NCBI GenBank assembly: GCA_012729115.1
Contig: JAAYDR010000023.1
Span: forward strand, 117,110-181,109
Direction of reading: 5' to 3'
Origin: Clostridiales bacterium
GTDB taxonomy: Bacteria > Bacillota > Clostridia > Christensenellales > Aristaeellaceae
Length of the DNA: 64,000 nucleotides
In this document: in pieces, positions 45,654 to 53,566 of the stretch
Numbering within the stretch: position 1 is the stretch's first letter
How the letters are laid out: each line of letters begins with the position of its first letter
The notes under the pieces: model-generated
The model's input: only the letters and a program-made list of their open reading frames with translations
Database searches by the model: none
What the model was told of the DNA's origin: nothing
Made by a program: the position numbers and the translations under genes

Positions 45654-46445
45654 ATGTCCAGCTATCATTATGAAGAGGAACTTGGACAAATCGTGGGGCG
45701 GGGAGCCCAGGCGACCGTGTATGCAAAGGGAGAGTATGCAGTTAAGCTGTACCGGGAGGGATACCCCAAGGGGAATGTTTTTTCCGAAGCATACATCATG
45801 GCGAATCTGGAGCGGGAGAACTTCCCCAGCCCGAAGGTATACGAAGTTTTACTGGTCAATGGACAGTATGGAATCCGGATGGACCTGGTCAAAGGGGAAA
45901 CGATGGCAGGGACATTGGGAGATCCCGCCACAAGGGAAGAGACTCTTAAGAGGCTGGTGGAACTGCAGTGCCGTTTACAAAGGCATGGGGATGTGGAGTG
46001 GGCTCCGGATCTGAAGATGCGCCTGCGCATGGATCTGATGCGCAACAGCAGGCTCAGCGAAGGAGGAAGGCAGAAACTGCTGGAGGAGCTTGAGAGGCTG
46101 CCGGAAGGCCGGGCGCTGTGCCACTGTGATTTTCATGCGGGAAATGTTTTTTTCGATGGAATGAAGTATACGATCATCGACCTGCTGCAGATCAGCAGGG
46201 GAGACCCGGCAGCGGACGCTGCCTGTTCCTATCTGTCTTATCGCTTTATGGATGAAAACCTTGCGGAGAATTACCTGGATCTGTATTGCCAGACATCTGG
46301 GATCCATCGAAAAGATGTTTTGCAATGGCTTGCGGTCTATGCGGGAACATTGCTTGGACAAGTTCCTGAGAAATATTTGTCAATTCTGGAAGGATTTGTC
46401 GGAATGGGGGAAGAAAATGATGCATTATGGAAGGTGAGACAATGA
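45654..46445 (+). CDS. Aminoglycoside-phosphotransferase-fold kinase
   Basis: A 263-residue APH/choline-kinase-type protein. The N-terminal glycine-rich loop is GRGAQATVYAKGEYAVKLYR (residues about 15-34), the catalytic loop HCDFHAGNVFF lies near 158 and the metal motif IIDLLQISRGDP near 172, where the usual DFG/DWE-type Asp is in IIDLL. Enzymes of this fold phosphorylate antibiotics, sugars or other small molecules; resistance cannot be claimed from sequence. It overlaps the next gene by 4 bp (ATGA). Confidence 0.75.
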   Translation: MSSYHYEEELGQIVGRGAQATVYAKGEYAVKLYREGYPKGNVFSEAYIMANLERENFPSPKVYEVLLVNGQYGIRMDLVKGETMAGTLGDPATREETLKRLVELQCRLQRHGDVEWAPDLKMRLRMDLMRNSRLSEGGRQKLLEELERLPEGRALCHCDFHAGNVFFDGMKYTIIDLLQISRGDPAADAACSYLSYRFMDENLAENYLDLYCQTSGIHRKDVLQWLAVYAGTLLGQVPEKYLSILEGFVGMGEENDALWKVRQ

Positions 46446-47509
46446 AAAGGACAGGCCTTCCCTATATCAATAATGCGAAGGCGGTGTTGTTAACAGCCTC
46501 GGTCAACTTGGCGATCGTGTTTTTACTCTACTGGCCTGATGGCATTTCCTACCGGGGTGTGCTTTGGGATTCGCTGATTTGTGCGGCCATTACGACAGCC
46601 ATTGATCTTTGGGTTGTGTTTGTTCAACTGCTGAAATTGCGCTGGGGAGGACAGATACCCACGCAGGTGCCTGTAAGTCCCTTTATGCAAAGGCTGCCGA
46701 GCAATCCGTTTTTACTGGGCGTTCTTTTCACCACTGTTTTCGGAATGCTGGCGGTGGGTGCAAATGCGGCCATCCTGTGGTTTTTTGAAAGGCAGCACTT
46801 GGCTTTTGTACCATGGCTGGCATACAAACTTGTGTATTCCACCATCCTGAGTGTCATTATCACTGAGTATTGCGTATTCCGTTACGTACAGCCGGATTGG
46901 GTGGATGCAAGGGTCGCGAGTTCAGGATCGCAGATTGTGCTTAAGCCCGTTCGCAATCCACTCCCTAAGGTAAGTCTTTTGAAGGAGGTGTACGCAAGCG
47001 TCACCGGAAACCTTGCGACAAACATGATCGCCGGTTTGGCCTTTGGCGGGGTCGCGATTGCATCTGACGGTTCGGTTTTCATCACTCCCACCACGGTGGA
47101 GGGTGTTCCGATTTCCGGGCTTATTTTTGGGTTGATCGTGGGTGTTTTGGTGACAAGAAGTGTTTTGCAGGAAATCCGCAGGCAAATCCCTGTGGCGGAT
47201 CTACCGGATTCGCAGCCCCTGACCCTGGACAAGCGGTTTACCTGGATGCCCAAGGGAAATGTCACACTTACACTGTTCGTGTGCGTATGCATGATGGTTT
47301 TCTCTTCCGTGGCACTGTGGGCTTTGATGAAGCTTTTTGATCTGCCGGTGATGAATGTCTATCAATACGCGGTTTTTATCACTGTTTACGCCAGCATCGT
47401 CAGCAAACTCCTATCCTATGTGTTAGTGCGGCGCTGCACCCAGCCGGATTATTTACGGTATATGCAAAAAAGGGGCAAAGGTCAGTCTGTGGATTGTTCA
47501 CCGGTATGA
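46442..47509 (+). CDS. Predicted 8-TM membrane protein, family not recognised
   Basis: A 355-residue protein with about eight hydrophobic segments. Two segments in the second half (NMIAGLAFGGVAIAS and VPISGLIFGLIVGVLVTRSV) contain small-residue repeats. There is no signature I know. GGAAGGTGAG lies ahead of ATG 46442, which overlaps the kinase stop, so the pair is coupled and likely works together. Its base composition is a little lower in GC than the flanks, as is the kinase gene. Confidence 0.7.
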   Translation: MKRTGLPYINNAKAVLLTASVNLAIVFLLYWPDGISYRGVLWDSLICAAITTAIDLWVVFVQLLKLRWGGQIPTQVPVSPFMQRLPSNPFLLGVLFTTVFGMLAVGANAAILWFFERQHLAFVPWLAYKLVYSTILSVIITEYCVFRYVQPDWVDARVASSGSQIVLKPVRNPLPKVSLLKEVYASVTGNLATNMIAGLAFGGVAIASDGSVFITPTTVEGVPISGLIFGLIVGVLVTRSVLQEIRRQIPVADLPDSQPLTLDKRFTWMPKGNVTLTLFVCVCMMVFSSVALWALMKLFDLPVMNVYQYAVFITVYASIVSKLLSYVLVRRCTQPDYLRYMQKRGKGQSVDCSPV

Positions 47510-47540
47510 GAGCGCATGCTGTGGCATTCTGGTGGCAGTG

Positions 47541-47785
47541 GTGAAAAGCGATGATGATAACATGGAGGTGACATATGACATAATGGAGGAAACGGACCTT
47601 ACGGCACGGCTGCAGATGAACCCCACAACCGGGTATCACTGGACGTTTTATTTTCCAGAATGCCCGCGAAAGGGAAGAGAGAGATGCCTGTGGTGACGTA
47701 TGTGTTCCGTATATGGATTGCTGAAGCAGGCATATTGTCTGTGAAGGGCATTGAATGGGGCCTACCGTATGATTCCTATCACCTG
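47541..47785 (+). pseudogene. Remnant of chagasin-type (family I42) cysteine-protease inhibitor
   Basis: A frame open from before 47541 contains MNPTTGYHWTFYFPE, the NPTTGY loop that inserts into the active site in chagasin-type inhibitors, then breaks at TGA 47695. About 10 bp on, a different frame reads VTYVFRIWIAEAGILSVKGIEW, which fits the last strands of the same fold. The frame is thus broken and the first part has no clear signal peptide. The call rests on the loop motif. Confidence 0.5.
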
Positions 47786-47813
47786 TTGAATGAAAAACAA
47801 GAGGAGGAGCATT

Positions 47814-48452
47814 ATGAACAAAAGGCTTATCTCACTGGCGCTGGCCACGTTGCTGATCTTGGCGTCCATCCCGGTCGCCGCCCTGGGCAGTCTGGGGGAA
47901 ACCTGGCATGCCTATGTGTATACCAGCAATGGCAAGGGCCTCAACCTGCGCCAAACCCCCAGTACCGATCTGAAACCCATAGCCACCATCCCCTATGGGG
48001 CCAAGGTAACTCTGCACGATTACATCAACAAGACTTGGGTGGAAGTGGAGTACGGTCAGTACCGCGGCTATGTGATGGGGCGCTACCTCACCTATGACAA
48101 GCCCGGCCCTAAGCCCACCACGAAGCCTGCACCCAACCCTACCCCCAAGCCCAGCCCGGATTACCAGACCTCGCTCAAGCAAATATTCTCGGGCTTTACC
48201 TTTACCCACTATGAGGTGCAGGTGCGCCCCAGCACATCCGGTGGTTTTGTGCACATGCGCTGGGCACCCACCAAGGCCTCCGATCCGATCCGGGATTATC
48301 ATCAGAATGATGTTCTCACCGTAATCGCCCAAAACAAAACCTGGGCGCAGGTTGTGGATCCCAATACGGGCATCACGGGCTTTATGATGCGCGCCTTCCT
48401 CACGGAAATTGGGGTGGGCGGAGCAAATTCCGGTGATGGCAGCGGGTCCTAA
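47814..48452 (+). CDS. Secreted protein with two SH3-type domains
   Basis: A 212-residue protein with a signal peptide (residues 1-25, cut near AALG). A bacterial SH3 domain follows (residues about 30-95: GKGLNLRQTPSTDLKPIATI and YRGYVMGRYL), then a linker of Pro/Lys/Thr repeats (KPGPKPTTKPAPNPTPKPSP) and a second SH3-like domain (VQVRPSTSGGFVHMRWAP). Such domains bind the cell wall. GAGGAGGAG lies 7 nt ahead of ATG 47814. No enzymatic domain is present, so it may be an adhesion or wall-targeting factor. Confidence 0.85.
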   Translation: MNKRLISLALATLLILASIPVAALGSLGETWHAYVYTSNGKGLNLRQTPSTDLKPIATIPYGAKVTLHDYINKTWVEVEYGQYRGYVMGRYLTYDKPGPKPTTKPAPNPTPKPSPDYQTSLKQIFSGFTFTHYEVQVRPSTSGGFVHMRWAPTKASDPIRDYHQNDVLTVIAQNKTWAQVVDPNTGITGFMMRAFLTEIGVGGANSGDGSGS

Positions 48453-48501
48453 AGTGCATGTCCCAACCGCAGAGTATGGATTATGAAAGGGGAACAAAGC
48501 A

Positions 48502-49044
48502 ATGCTTCAAAAGATTCTTTCGCTTTTGATCGCGCTTACGCTGCTGTTTAGCGCCACCGCCCTCGCGGCCACCGAAAAGTATACCCTGGAGGAAGACTTT
48601 CAGCAATTCGATGTGGAGGTAGAAATCCCGGAGGGAGCCCAGTACAAGCAAAATCCCAAAGATGGCTGGCTTTCCTTGGAGATTTGGTTTGAGGATCCCG
48701 CCAAACCCTCCTTTGACCTCAACATATCCTTCTCCGAGGAAGTGGAAGGTGGCTTCTTGGCGGACTTTTCCCAGGAAGATAAAGACCACCTGGTGGCCCT
48801 GATCAGCGAGGATTTCTCCGTGCCCGTCCATGAGTTTTTTGAAACCCCTTCGGGAAATACCGTCCTGTTGACCAGAGAAACGGACACTGAGGCGGGGGAT
48901 TACGCGCTGATGGTGACCGTTTACAAGGGCTTCTTCTTCTCCCTCTATTGCAGTCATCAGGATTACTCCCCCCTTGCGGAGGAGGACCTTGCGTTGATGC
49001 ATCAGATTATCGAGGGCACCTGGATTACCGATACGGAGAAGTAA
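48502..49044 (+). CDS. Small secreted protein, function unknown
   Basis: A 180-residue protein with a clear signal peptide (cut after ATALA) and an acidic, beta-rich mature part (FDVEVEIPEGAQYKQNP, LTRETDTEAGDYALMVTVYK). I recognise no family. GAAAGGGG lies ahead of the ATG, 49 bp after the SH3 gene. A strong terminator follows, so the SH3 gene and this one probably form one unit. Confidence 0.75.
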   Translation: MLQKILSLLIALTLLFSATALAATEKYTLEEDFQQFDVEVEIPEGAQYKQNPKDGWLSLEIWFEDPAKPSFDLNISFSEEVEGGFLADFSQEDKDHLVALISEDFSVPVHEFFETPSGNTVLLTRETDTEAGDYALMVTVYKGFFFSLYCSHQDYSPLAEEDLALMHQIIEGTWITDTEK

Positions 49045-49068
49045 GCACAGGTAGATTGATCGCGTTTT

Positions 49069-49107
49069 GGGGCTGCGGTACCGGGCAAAGGTACGGCAGC
49101 CCCGTTT
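49069..49107 (+). terminator. Terminator after the secreted-protein pair
   Basis: GGGGCTGCGGTACC (49069-49082) and GGTACGGCAGCCCC (49090-49103) form a 14-bp stem with one mismatch, followed by GTTT. Confidence 0.75.
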
Positions 49108-49227
49108 CTATGGCAAAGCAGCGGAATAACAAGGATTTTCTCCCCCATAAGTCGAAAAGAGCAGGGAAAGCACCCGAATGAATCATTTTGCCATACATTC
49201 TTTGAATACGGAAACGGAGGAAACGCC

Positions 49228-50187
49228 ATGAAGAACATCATTCGCTGGGGCGTGTTGGGTTGCGCCCGCATTGCATTGCGCCAGGTGATCCCCGCCATGC
49301 TGGAGGCAGAGAACGCTCAGCCCTATGCCATTGCATCCAGAGACCTTGCCAGGGCTCAGCAGGCCGCTGCGGAGTTCGGCTTTGAAAAGGCCTATGGGGA
49401 TTACGAATCCCTGCTGAATGACTCCCAGGTGGACGCGGTGTATATCCCGCTGCCCAACGGGCTTCATAAGGAATGGACCATCAAGGCCGCGCGGGCAGGG
49501 AAACATGTGCTGTGCGAAAAGCCCATGGCCTTGACTGCAGAGGATTGCCTGGAGATGGACAGGGAGTGCCGGGAGAATGGGGTGAAGCTGATGGAGGCCT
49601 TTATGTACCGCTTCACCCTGCGGATGCAAAAGCTGCAGGAACTGCTGGATGCAGGAACCATTGGCCAGGTGCGTCACATTCACGCCAACTTCAGCTTTGT
49701 CATGACCCCGGACCATGATCCCCGTCTGGATCCGGCCATGGGTGGAGGCAGTCTCTGGGATGTAGGATGCTACCCCCTCAACCTCATTGGCCTGCTGATG
49801 GGGGAGGAACCGGTATCCTTTCGGGGGGAACGCAGGGATGAAAGCGGCGTAGACGTGGCCATGAGCGTGGCACTGAAATACCAAAACGGGGCCATCTGCA
49901 CCGCCAACTGCGGCTTTGACGCGTTCAGCGGCCAAATGGCCGAGATTTGCGGCACGGAAGGCAGCCTGATCGTCAGGGACGTGTTCCTGGATTCGGACGC
50001 CCCCATGGTGCTGGTGAAGAGGGACGGGGTCACAACCATTCCCGTGACTGCATGCAAGCGGTATGTGCTGGAACTGGAGGCCTTTGGCAAGGCCATTCTG
50101 GAGAATGAAGAGCCCCCGCTGAGCATCCGGGAAACCGCTCGCAACTGCGGCCTGATCGCCAGGATTTTGAAAGAGACGCAAGCGTAA
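49228..50187 (+). CDS. Gfo/Idh/MocA family oxidoreductase
   Basis: A 319-residue NAD(P)-dependent oxidoreductase. It has the Rossmann start IRWGVLGCARIALRQVIPAM, the EKPMAL motif (CEKPMALTAEDCLEMD, about residue 95) and GGGSLWDVGCYPLNLIGLL near 172. Such enzymes act on sugars or their derivatives. GGAGG precedes the ATG. It lies 22 bp before an MFS gene on the same strand. Substrate unknown. Confidence 0.92.
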   Translation: MKNIIRWGVLGCARIALRQVIPAMLEAENAQPYAIASRDLARAQQAAAEFGFEKAYGDYESLLNDSQVDAVYIPLPNGLHKEWTIKAARAGKHVLCEKPMALTAEDCLEMDRECRENGVKLMEAFMYRFTLRMQKLQELLDAGTIGQVRHIHANFSFVMTPDHDPRLDPAMGGGSLWDVGCYPLNLIGLLMGEEPVSFRGERRDESGVDVAMSVALKYQNGAICTANCGFDAFSGQMAEICGTEGSLIVRDVFLDSDAPMVLVKRDGVTTIPVTACKRYVLELEAFGKAILENEEPPLSIRETARNCGLIARILKETQA

Positions 50188-50209
50188 TCCACAAGAAGGA
50201 GCTGAATCC

Positions 50210-51472
50210 ATGACCACAACCCCTGAAAAAAGCTGGGTAAGGCAGGCAGCCCTGTTTCTGATCAGTCAGACGGTGACCCTTTTTGGCTCCTCCATTGTGC
50301 AATTCGCCATTTCCTGGTACATCACCCTGACTACGCAAAGCGGTGTGATGATAGCCATCTCCACATTGGCGGGCTTTCTCCCCCAGGCATTGATTTCCCT
50401 TTTTGCCGGGGTATGGGCCGACCGCTATGATCGCAAACGGATCATCATTGCGGCGGATGCTGTCATCGCCGCCTGCACGGCGGTGTTGGCGCTGCTGTTC
50501 TTCCTGGGGTATCAGGAACTGTGGCTGCTGTTTGTGATCTCCGCCGTCCGCTCCGTGGGGTCTGGGGTTCAGATTCCCGCCGTCAGCGCCTTTCTGCCGG
50601 AGATCGTGCCTCAGGAAAAGCTGATGCGGGTAAACGGAATCAACTCCACCATTCAAAGCGTGATGTTTTTACTCTCCCCGGCGGTGGCCGGCTGGCTGTA
50701 CGGAGGTCTGGGCATAACCCCGGTATTCCTGGTGGACGTGATTACGGCGGTAGTCGGCATTGGCGTGTTTCTTCGGGTGTCGGCCCCGCCAAGGGAATTG
50801 TCCCAAATCCAGCCCGGTCCTCTGCTGGGGGACATGAAAAGCGGTTTCCGCTATATGACCCGTACCCCCTGGCTGTGGCAGATGATGCTGTATTACCTGT
50901 TGGTGGGATTGATGCTGAGTCCGTCGGTCATTCTTACACCGCTTATGGTAGCACGCAGCTTTGGCCCGGAACCCTGGCGCCTGGTAACCCATGAGGTCGT
51001 CTTCTCTGTGGGAAGCATCCTGGGGGGCGTAGCGGTGAGCCTGTGGGGCGGTTTTCGAAACAAGACCCTTACCCTGATCGCGGCGTCCAGCTTCTTTGGT
51101 CTGGTTACGGTATTGATGGGCTTCTCCAGAGACTTCCTCTTTTATCTGATCACCATGTTTCCCCTGGGGCTTGTTGTACCTTTCATCCATACCGCCAGCA
51201 CCACCGTGATGCAGACACGCACAGACCCTGAGATGATAGGCCGAGTCTTTGGCGTGAGCGGCATCATTGGTTCCGCGGCCATGCCCCTGTCCATGGTGTG
51301 GTATGGGCCTCTGGCAGACCGCATCAGTGTGGAGCTCTTGCTCATCATAACCGGAGTCGGCATGGTGCTGATCGGATTGCTGGCCTTGAAAGGCCGTGCC
51401 ATGAGGGAGGCGGGAGAGCCCCTGCCCCAGGAGGCGCAAAGCAACGCCGGGGATGCTGCCGGACAGGCGTAA
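50210..51472 (+). CDS. MFS transporter (drug or siderophore exporter type)
   Basis: A 420-residue 12-TM MFS protein. Motif A is ADRYDRKRIIIAADAVIAAC near residue 65, and SGVMIAISTLAGFLPQALISL precedes it, as in enterobactin and macrolide exporters. AAGGAG precedes the ATG by 7 nt. It forms a likely pair with the upstream oxidoreductase. Export substrate unknown. Confidence 0.88.
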   Translation: MTTTPEKSWVRQAALFLISQTVTLFGSSIVQFAISWYITLTTQSGVMIAISTLAGFLPQALISLFAGVWADRYDRKRIIIAADAVIAACTAVLALLFFLGYQELWLLFVISAVRSVGSGVQIPAVSAFLPEIVPQEKLMRVNGINSTIQSVMFLLSPAVAGWLYGGLGITPVFLVDVITAVVGIGVFLRVSAPPRELSQIQPGPLLGDMKSGFRYMTRTPWLWQMMLYYLLVGLMLSPSVILTPLMVARSFGPEPWRLVTHEVVFSVGSILGGVAVSLWGGFRNKTLTLIAASSFFGLVTVLMGFSRDFLFYLITMFPLGLVVPFIHTASTTVMQTRTDPEMIGRVFGVSGIIGSAAMPLSMVWYGPLADRISVELLLIITGVGMVLIGLLALKGRAMREAGEPLPQEAQSNAGDAAGQA

Positions 51473-51494
51473 GGGAGCCATTTCCTTTCCCGCA

Positions 51495-51523
51495 TTGACA
51501 GAAAAGCCCCAATTCACTATAAT
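51495..51523 (+). promoter_or_regulatory. Consensus promoter of the short alaS gene
   Basis: TTGACA (51495-51500), 17 bp, TATAAT (51518-51523): a perfect sigma-A match. The leader is only about 40 nt and holds no T-box or riboswitch. Confidence 0.9.
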
Positions 51524-51570
51524 GAACAGGCATTTTTCCAGACCATTGACATCATAAAGGAGTTTCGTGC

Positions 51571-53361
51571 ATGAAATCTCTCCACTCCTCCCAACTTCGC
51601 TCCCTGTTTCTCAAGTTTTTCCAGGATCACGGCCACGCGGTGATTTCCAGCGCCTCCATCATTCCGGAAAACGATCCCACGGTGCTGTTTACCACAGCGG
51701 GGATGCATCCCCTGGTGCCCTACCTGATGGGAGCCAAGCACCCGGCCGGGAATCGGCTGTGCGATGTACAAAAGTGCGTGCGCACGGGAGATATCGACGA
51801 TGTGGGTGATTTCAGCCACCTGACCTTTTTTGAGATGCTGGGCAACTGGTCCCTGGGGGATTACTTCAAGGAGCAAATGATCCCCTGGAGCTGGGAGTTT
51901 TTAACAAGCCCCGAGTATCTGGGACTGCCCAAGGAGCGGCTGGCTTTCTCCGTGTTTGCCGGGGATGATGACTGCCCCAGAGACGAGGAGAGCGCCAGGC
52001 TGTGGCGGTCGATGGGGGTGCCTGAGGAGCGGGTGTTCTACCTGCCCAAGGAGAACAACTGGTGGGGCCCTGCCGGGCTCACCGGTCCCTGCGGCCCGGA
52101 CACGGAGATGTTCATCATCACCGATAAGGAGCCGTGCGGCCCGGATTGCTCGCCTGCCTGTTCCTGCGGCCGTTATCTGGAGATCTGGAACGACGTGTTC
52201 ATGCAGTACAACAAGCAGGCCGACGGGAGCTTCGCCCCCCTGGCTCAGAAAAATGTGGACACAGGGATGGGCCTGGAGCGTACCATCTGTGTGCTCAATG
52301 GCAAGAAAAGCGTTTATGATACCGACCTCTTTGAGGGGATTCTGGGAAAGATCGCGGAGCTGTCCGGCAAGAGATATGGCAGCGATGAAGAAACCACCCG
52401 GGCCTTCCGCATCGTGGCGGATCATATCCGCACCGCCACCTTTATTCTGGGAGACGACCGGGGCGTGGCTCCCAGCAATGTGGACCAGGGCTATGTTCTC
52501 CGCCGCCTGATCCGCCGGGCCGTGCGCTACGGTATGGGACTGGGGTTGCCCGAGGGCTTTACCGGGGAGATCGCCCAGGTGATTATCGAGCAGTACCGGG
52601 AGCCTTACCCGGAGCTGGAGCGCAACCGGCACTTTGTGCTGGAGCAGCTGGCTTTGGAGGAGACCCGATTTGCCAAGACCCTGAAGCAGGGCACCAGGGA
52701 GTTTGAGAAGCTGGTTGCCCGGGTACAGAACGAGACCATTGACGGAGAAAGCGCTTTCCACCTGTATGACACCTACGGCTTCCCGGTGGAAATGACCCTG
52801 GAACTGGCCAAGGAGAAGGGATTGGCCGTTGATCTGGAAGGTTTCCAGGAGCGGTTCAGGCAACACCAGGCCACCTCCCAGGCTGGGGCCGAGCAGCGGT
52901 TTAAGGGCGGCCTTGCGGATCACAGCGATGAGACCGCGCGCCTCCATACCGCAACTCACCTGTTGCATGCCGCTCTGCGCAAGGTGCTGGGTCCCGAGGT
53001 GGCTCAGAAGGGATCCAACATCACTGCCGAGCGCCTGCGTTTTGACTTTTCCTTTGGCCGGAAAATGACCCCGGAGGAAATCACAGCGGTGGAACAGCTG
53101 GTCAATGAGGCCATACAGGCCAAATATCCCATCACCTGCGAGGAGATGACCGTGGCGGATGCCAAGGAGCATGGAGCCATCGGCCTGTTTGAAAGCAGGT
53201 ACGGCGAGTTGGTAAAGGTTTATTCCATGGGTCCCTTCAGCAAGGAGATCTGCGGTGGTCCCCACGCCGGGAATACCGGAGATCTCGGCCGATTCAAGAT
53301 TCAGAAGGAAGAAAGTTCCTCCGCCGGGGTCAGAAGGATCAAGGCGGTCATCCAGAGCTAA
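51571..53361 (+). CDS. Alanine-tRNA ligase, short form lacking the C-Ala domain
   Basis: A 596-residue AlaRS; the usual bacterial length is about 870-880. It has the class II aminoacylation core (STASIIPENDPTVLFT-like opening, FEMLGNWSLGDYFK) and the tRNA-recognition region. The editing domain has HTATHLLHA and CGGPH (Cys at about 561) intact. It stops right after the editing domain, so the C-Ala dimerisation and tRNA-elbow domain is absent. A Cys-rich insert, CGPDCSPACSCGRYLEIWN, near residue 190 could bind zinc. It may be a second copy beside a standard alaS elsewhere. The stop looks natural since no downstream frame continues it. Confidence 0.85.
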   Translation: MKSLHSSQLRSLFLKFFQDHGHAVISSASIIPENDPTVLFTTAGMHPLVPYLMGAKHPAGNRLCDVQKCVRTGDIDDVGDFSHLTFFEMLGNWSLGDYFKEQMIPWSWEFLTSPEYLGLPKERLAFSVFAGDDDCPRDEESARLWRSMGVPEERVFYLPKENNWWGPAGLTGPCGPDTEMFIITDKEPCGPDCSPACSCGRYLEIWNDVFMQYNKQADGSFAPLAQKNVDTGMGLERTICVLNGKKSVYDTDLFEGILGKIAELSGKRYGSDEETTRAFRIVADHIRTATFILGDDRGVAPSNVDQGYVLRRLIRRAVRYGMGLGLPEGFTGEIAQVIIEQYREPYPELERNRHFVLEQLALEETRFAKTLKQGTREFEKLVARVQNETIDGESAFHLYDTYGFPVEMTLELAKEKGLAVDLEGFQERFRQHQATSQAGAEQRFKGGLADHSDETARLHTATHLLHAALRKVLGPEVAQKGSNITAERLRFDFSFGRKMTPEEITAVEQLVNEAIQAKYPITCEEMTVADAKEHGAIGLFESRYGELVKVYSMGPFSKEICGGPHAGNTGDLGRFKIQKEESSSAGVRRIKAVIQS

Positions 53362-53438
53362 AGGACGCGGCGGAGCCGGAGACGCCGCCGGTAACCAGGC
53401 AGGAGGGCTTGTCTGGCAATCAAAAACCTCTGCGAAGC

Positions 53439-53538
53439 ACATCGCATGTTTGTTACGGAGGGAAAAAACCCAGGGGCTTGCGGCAACGCATGCCCGGGTT
53501 TCCGCCGGGCAAGGATGCGATGTTTTTCATCCCTCCGT
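53439..53538 (+). ncRNA. Structured leader ahead of helD, unclassified
   Basis: Four elements: A, ACATCGCAT (53439-53447); B, ACGGAGGGA (53455-53463); a hairpin with GCAA tetraloop (TGCG-GCAA-CGCA inside GGGC/GCCC and ACCC/GGGT stems, about 53468-53500); A', ATGCGATGT (53515-53523), and B', TCCCTCCGT (53530-53538). A pairs with A' and B with B', in crossed order. A' is followed by TTTTT. It may be a pseudoknot or an attenuator. It matches no riboswitch I can name. Confidence 0.5.
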
Positions 53539-53566
53539 TTCCTTACCCGCATAGAAAGGAGTTTGT

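Noticed and set aside
51524..51570. T-box leader for alaS
   Set aside because: The leader is about 40 nt and lacks the AGGGTGGNACCGCG box.
51901..53442. 513-codon minus-strand frame opposite the AlaRS gene
   Set aside because: Shadow of an obvious aminoacyl-tRNA synthetase in GC-rich DNA.
53439..53538. ZTP (pfl) riboswitch ahead of helD, because of CCGCCGGGC
   Set aside because: The conserved 5' half of the ZTP aptamer is absent and the 3' core lacks one base of its signature.
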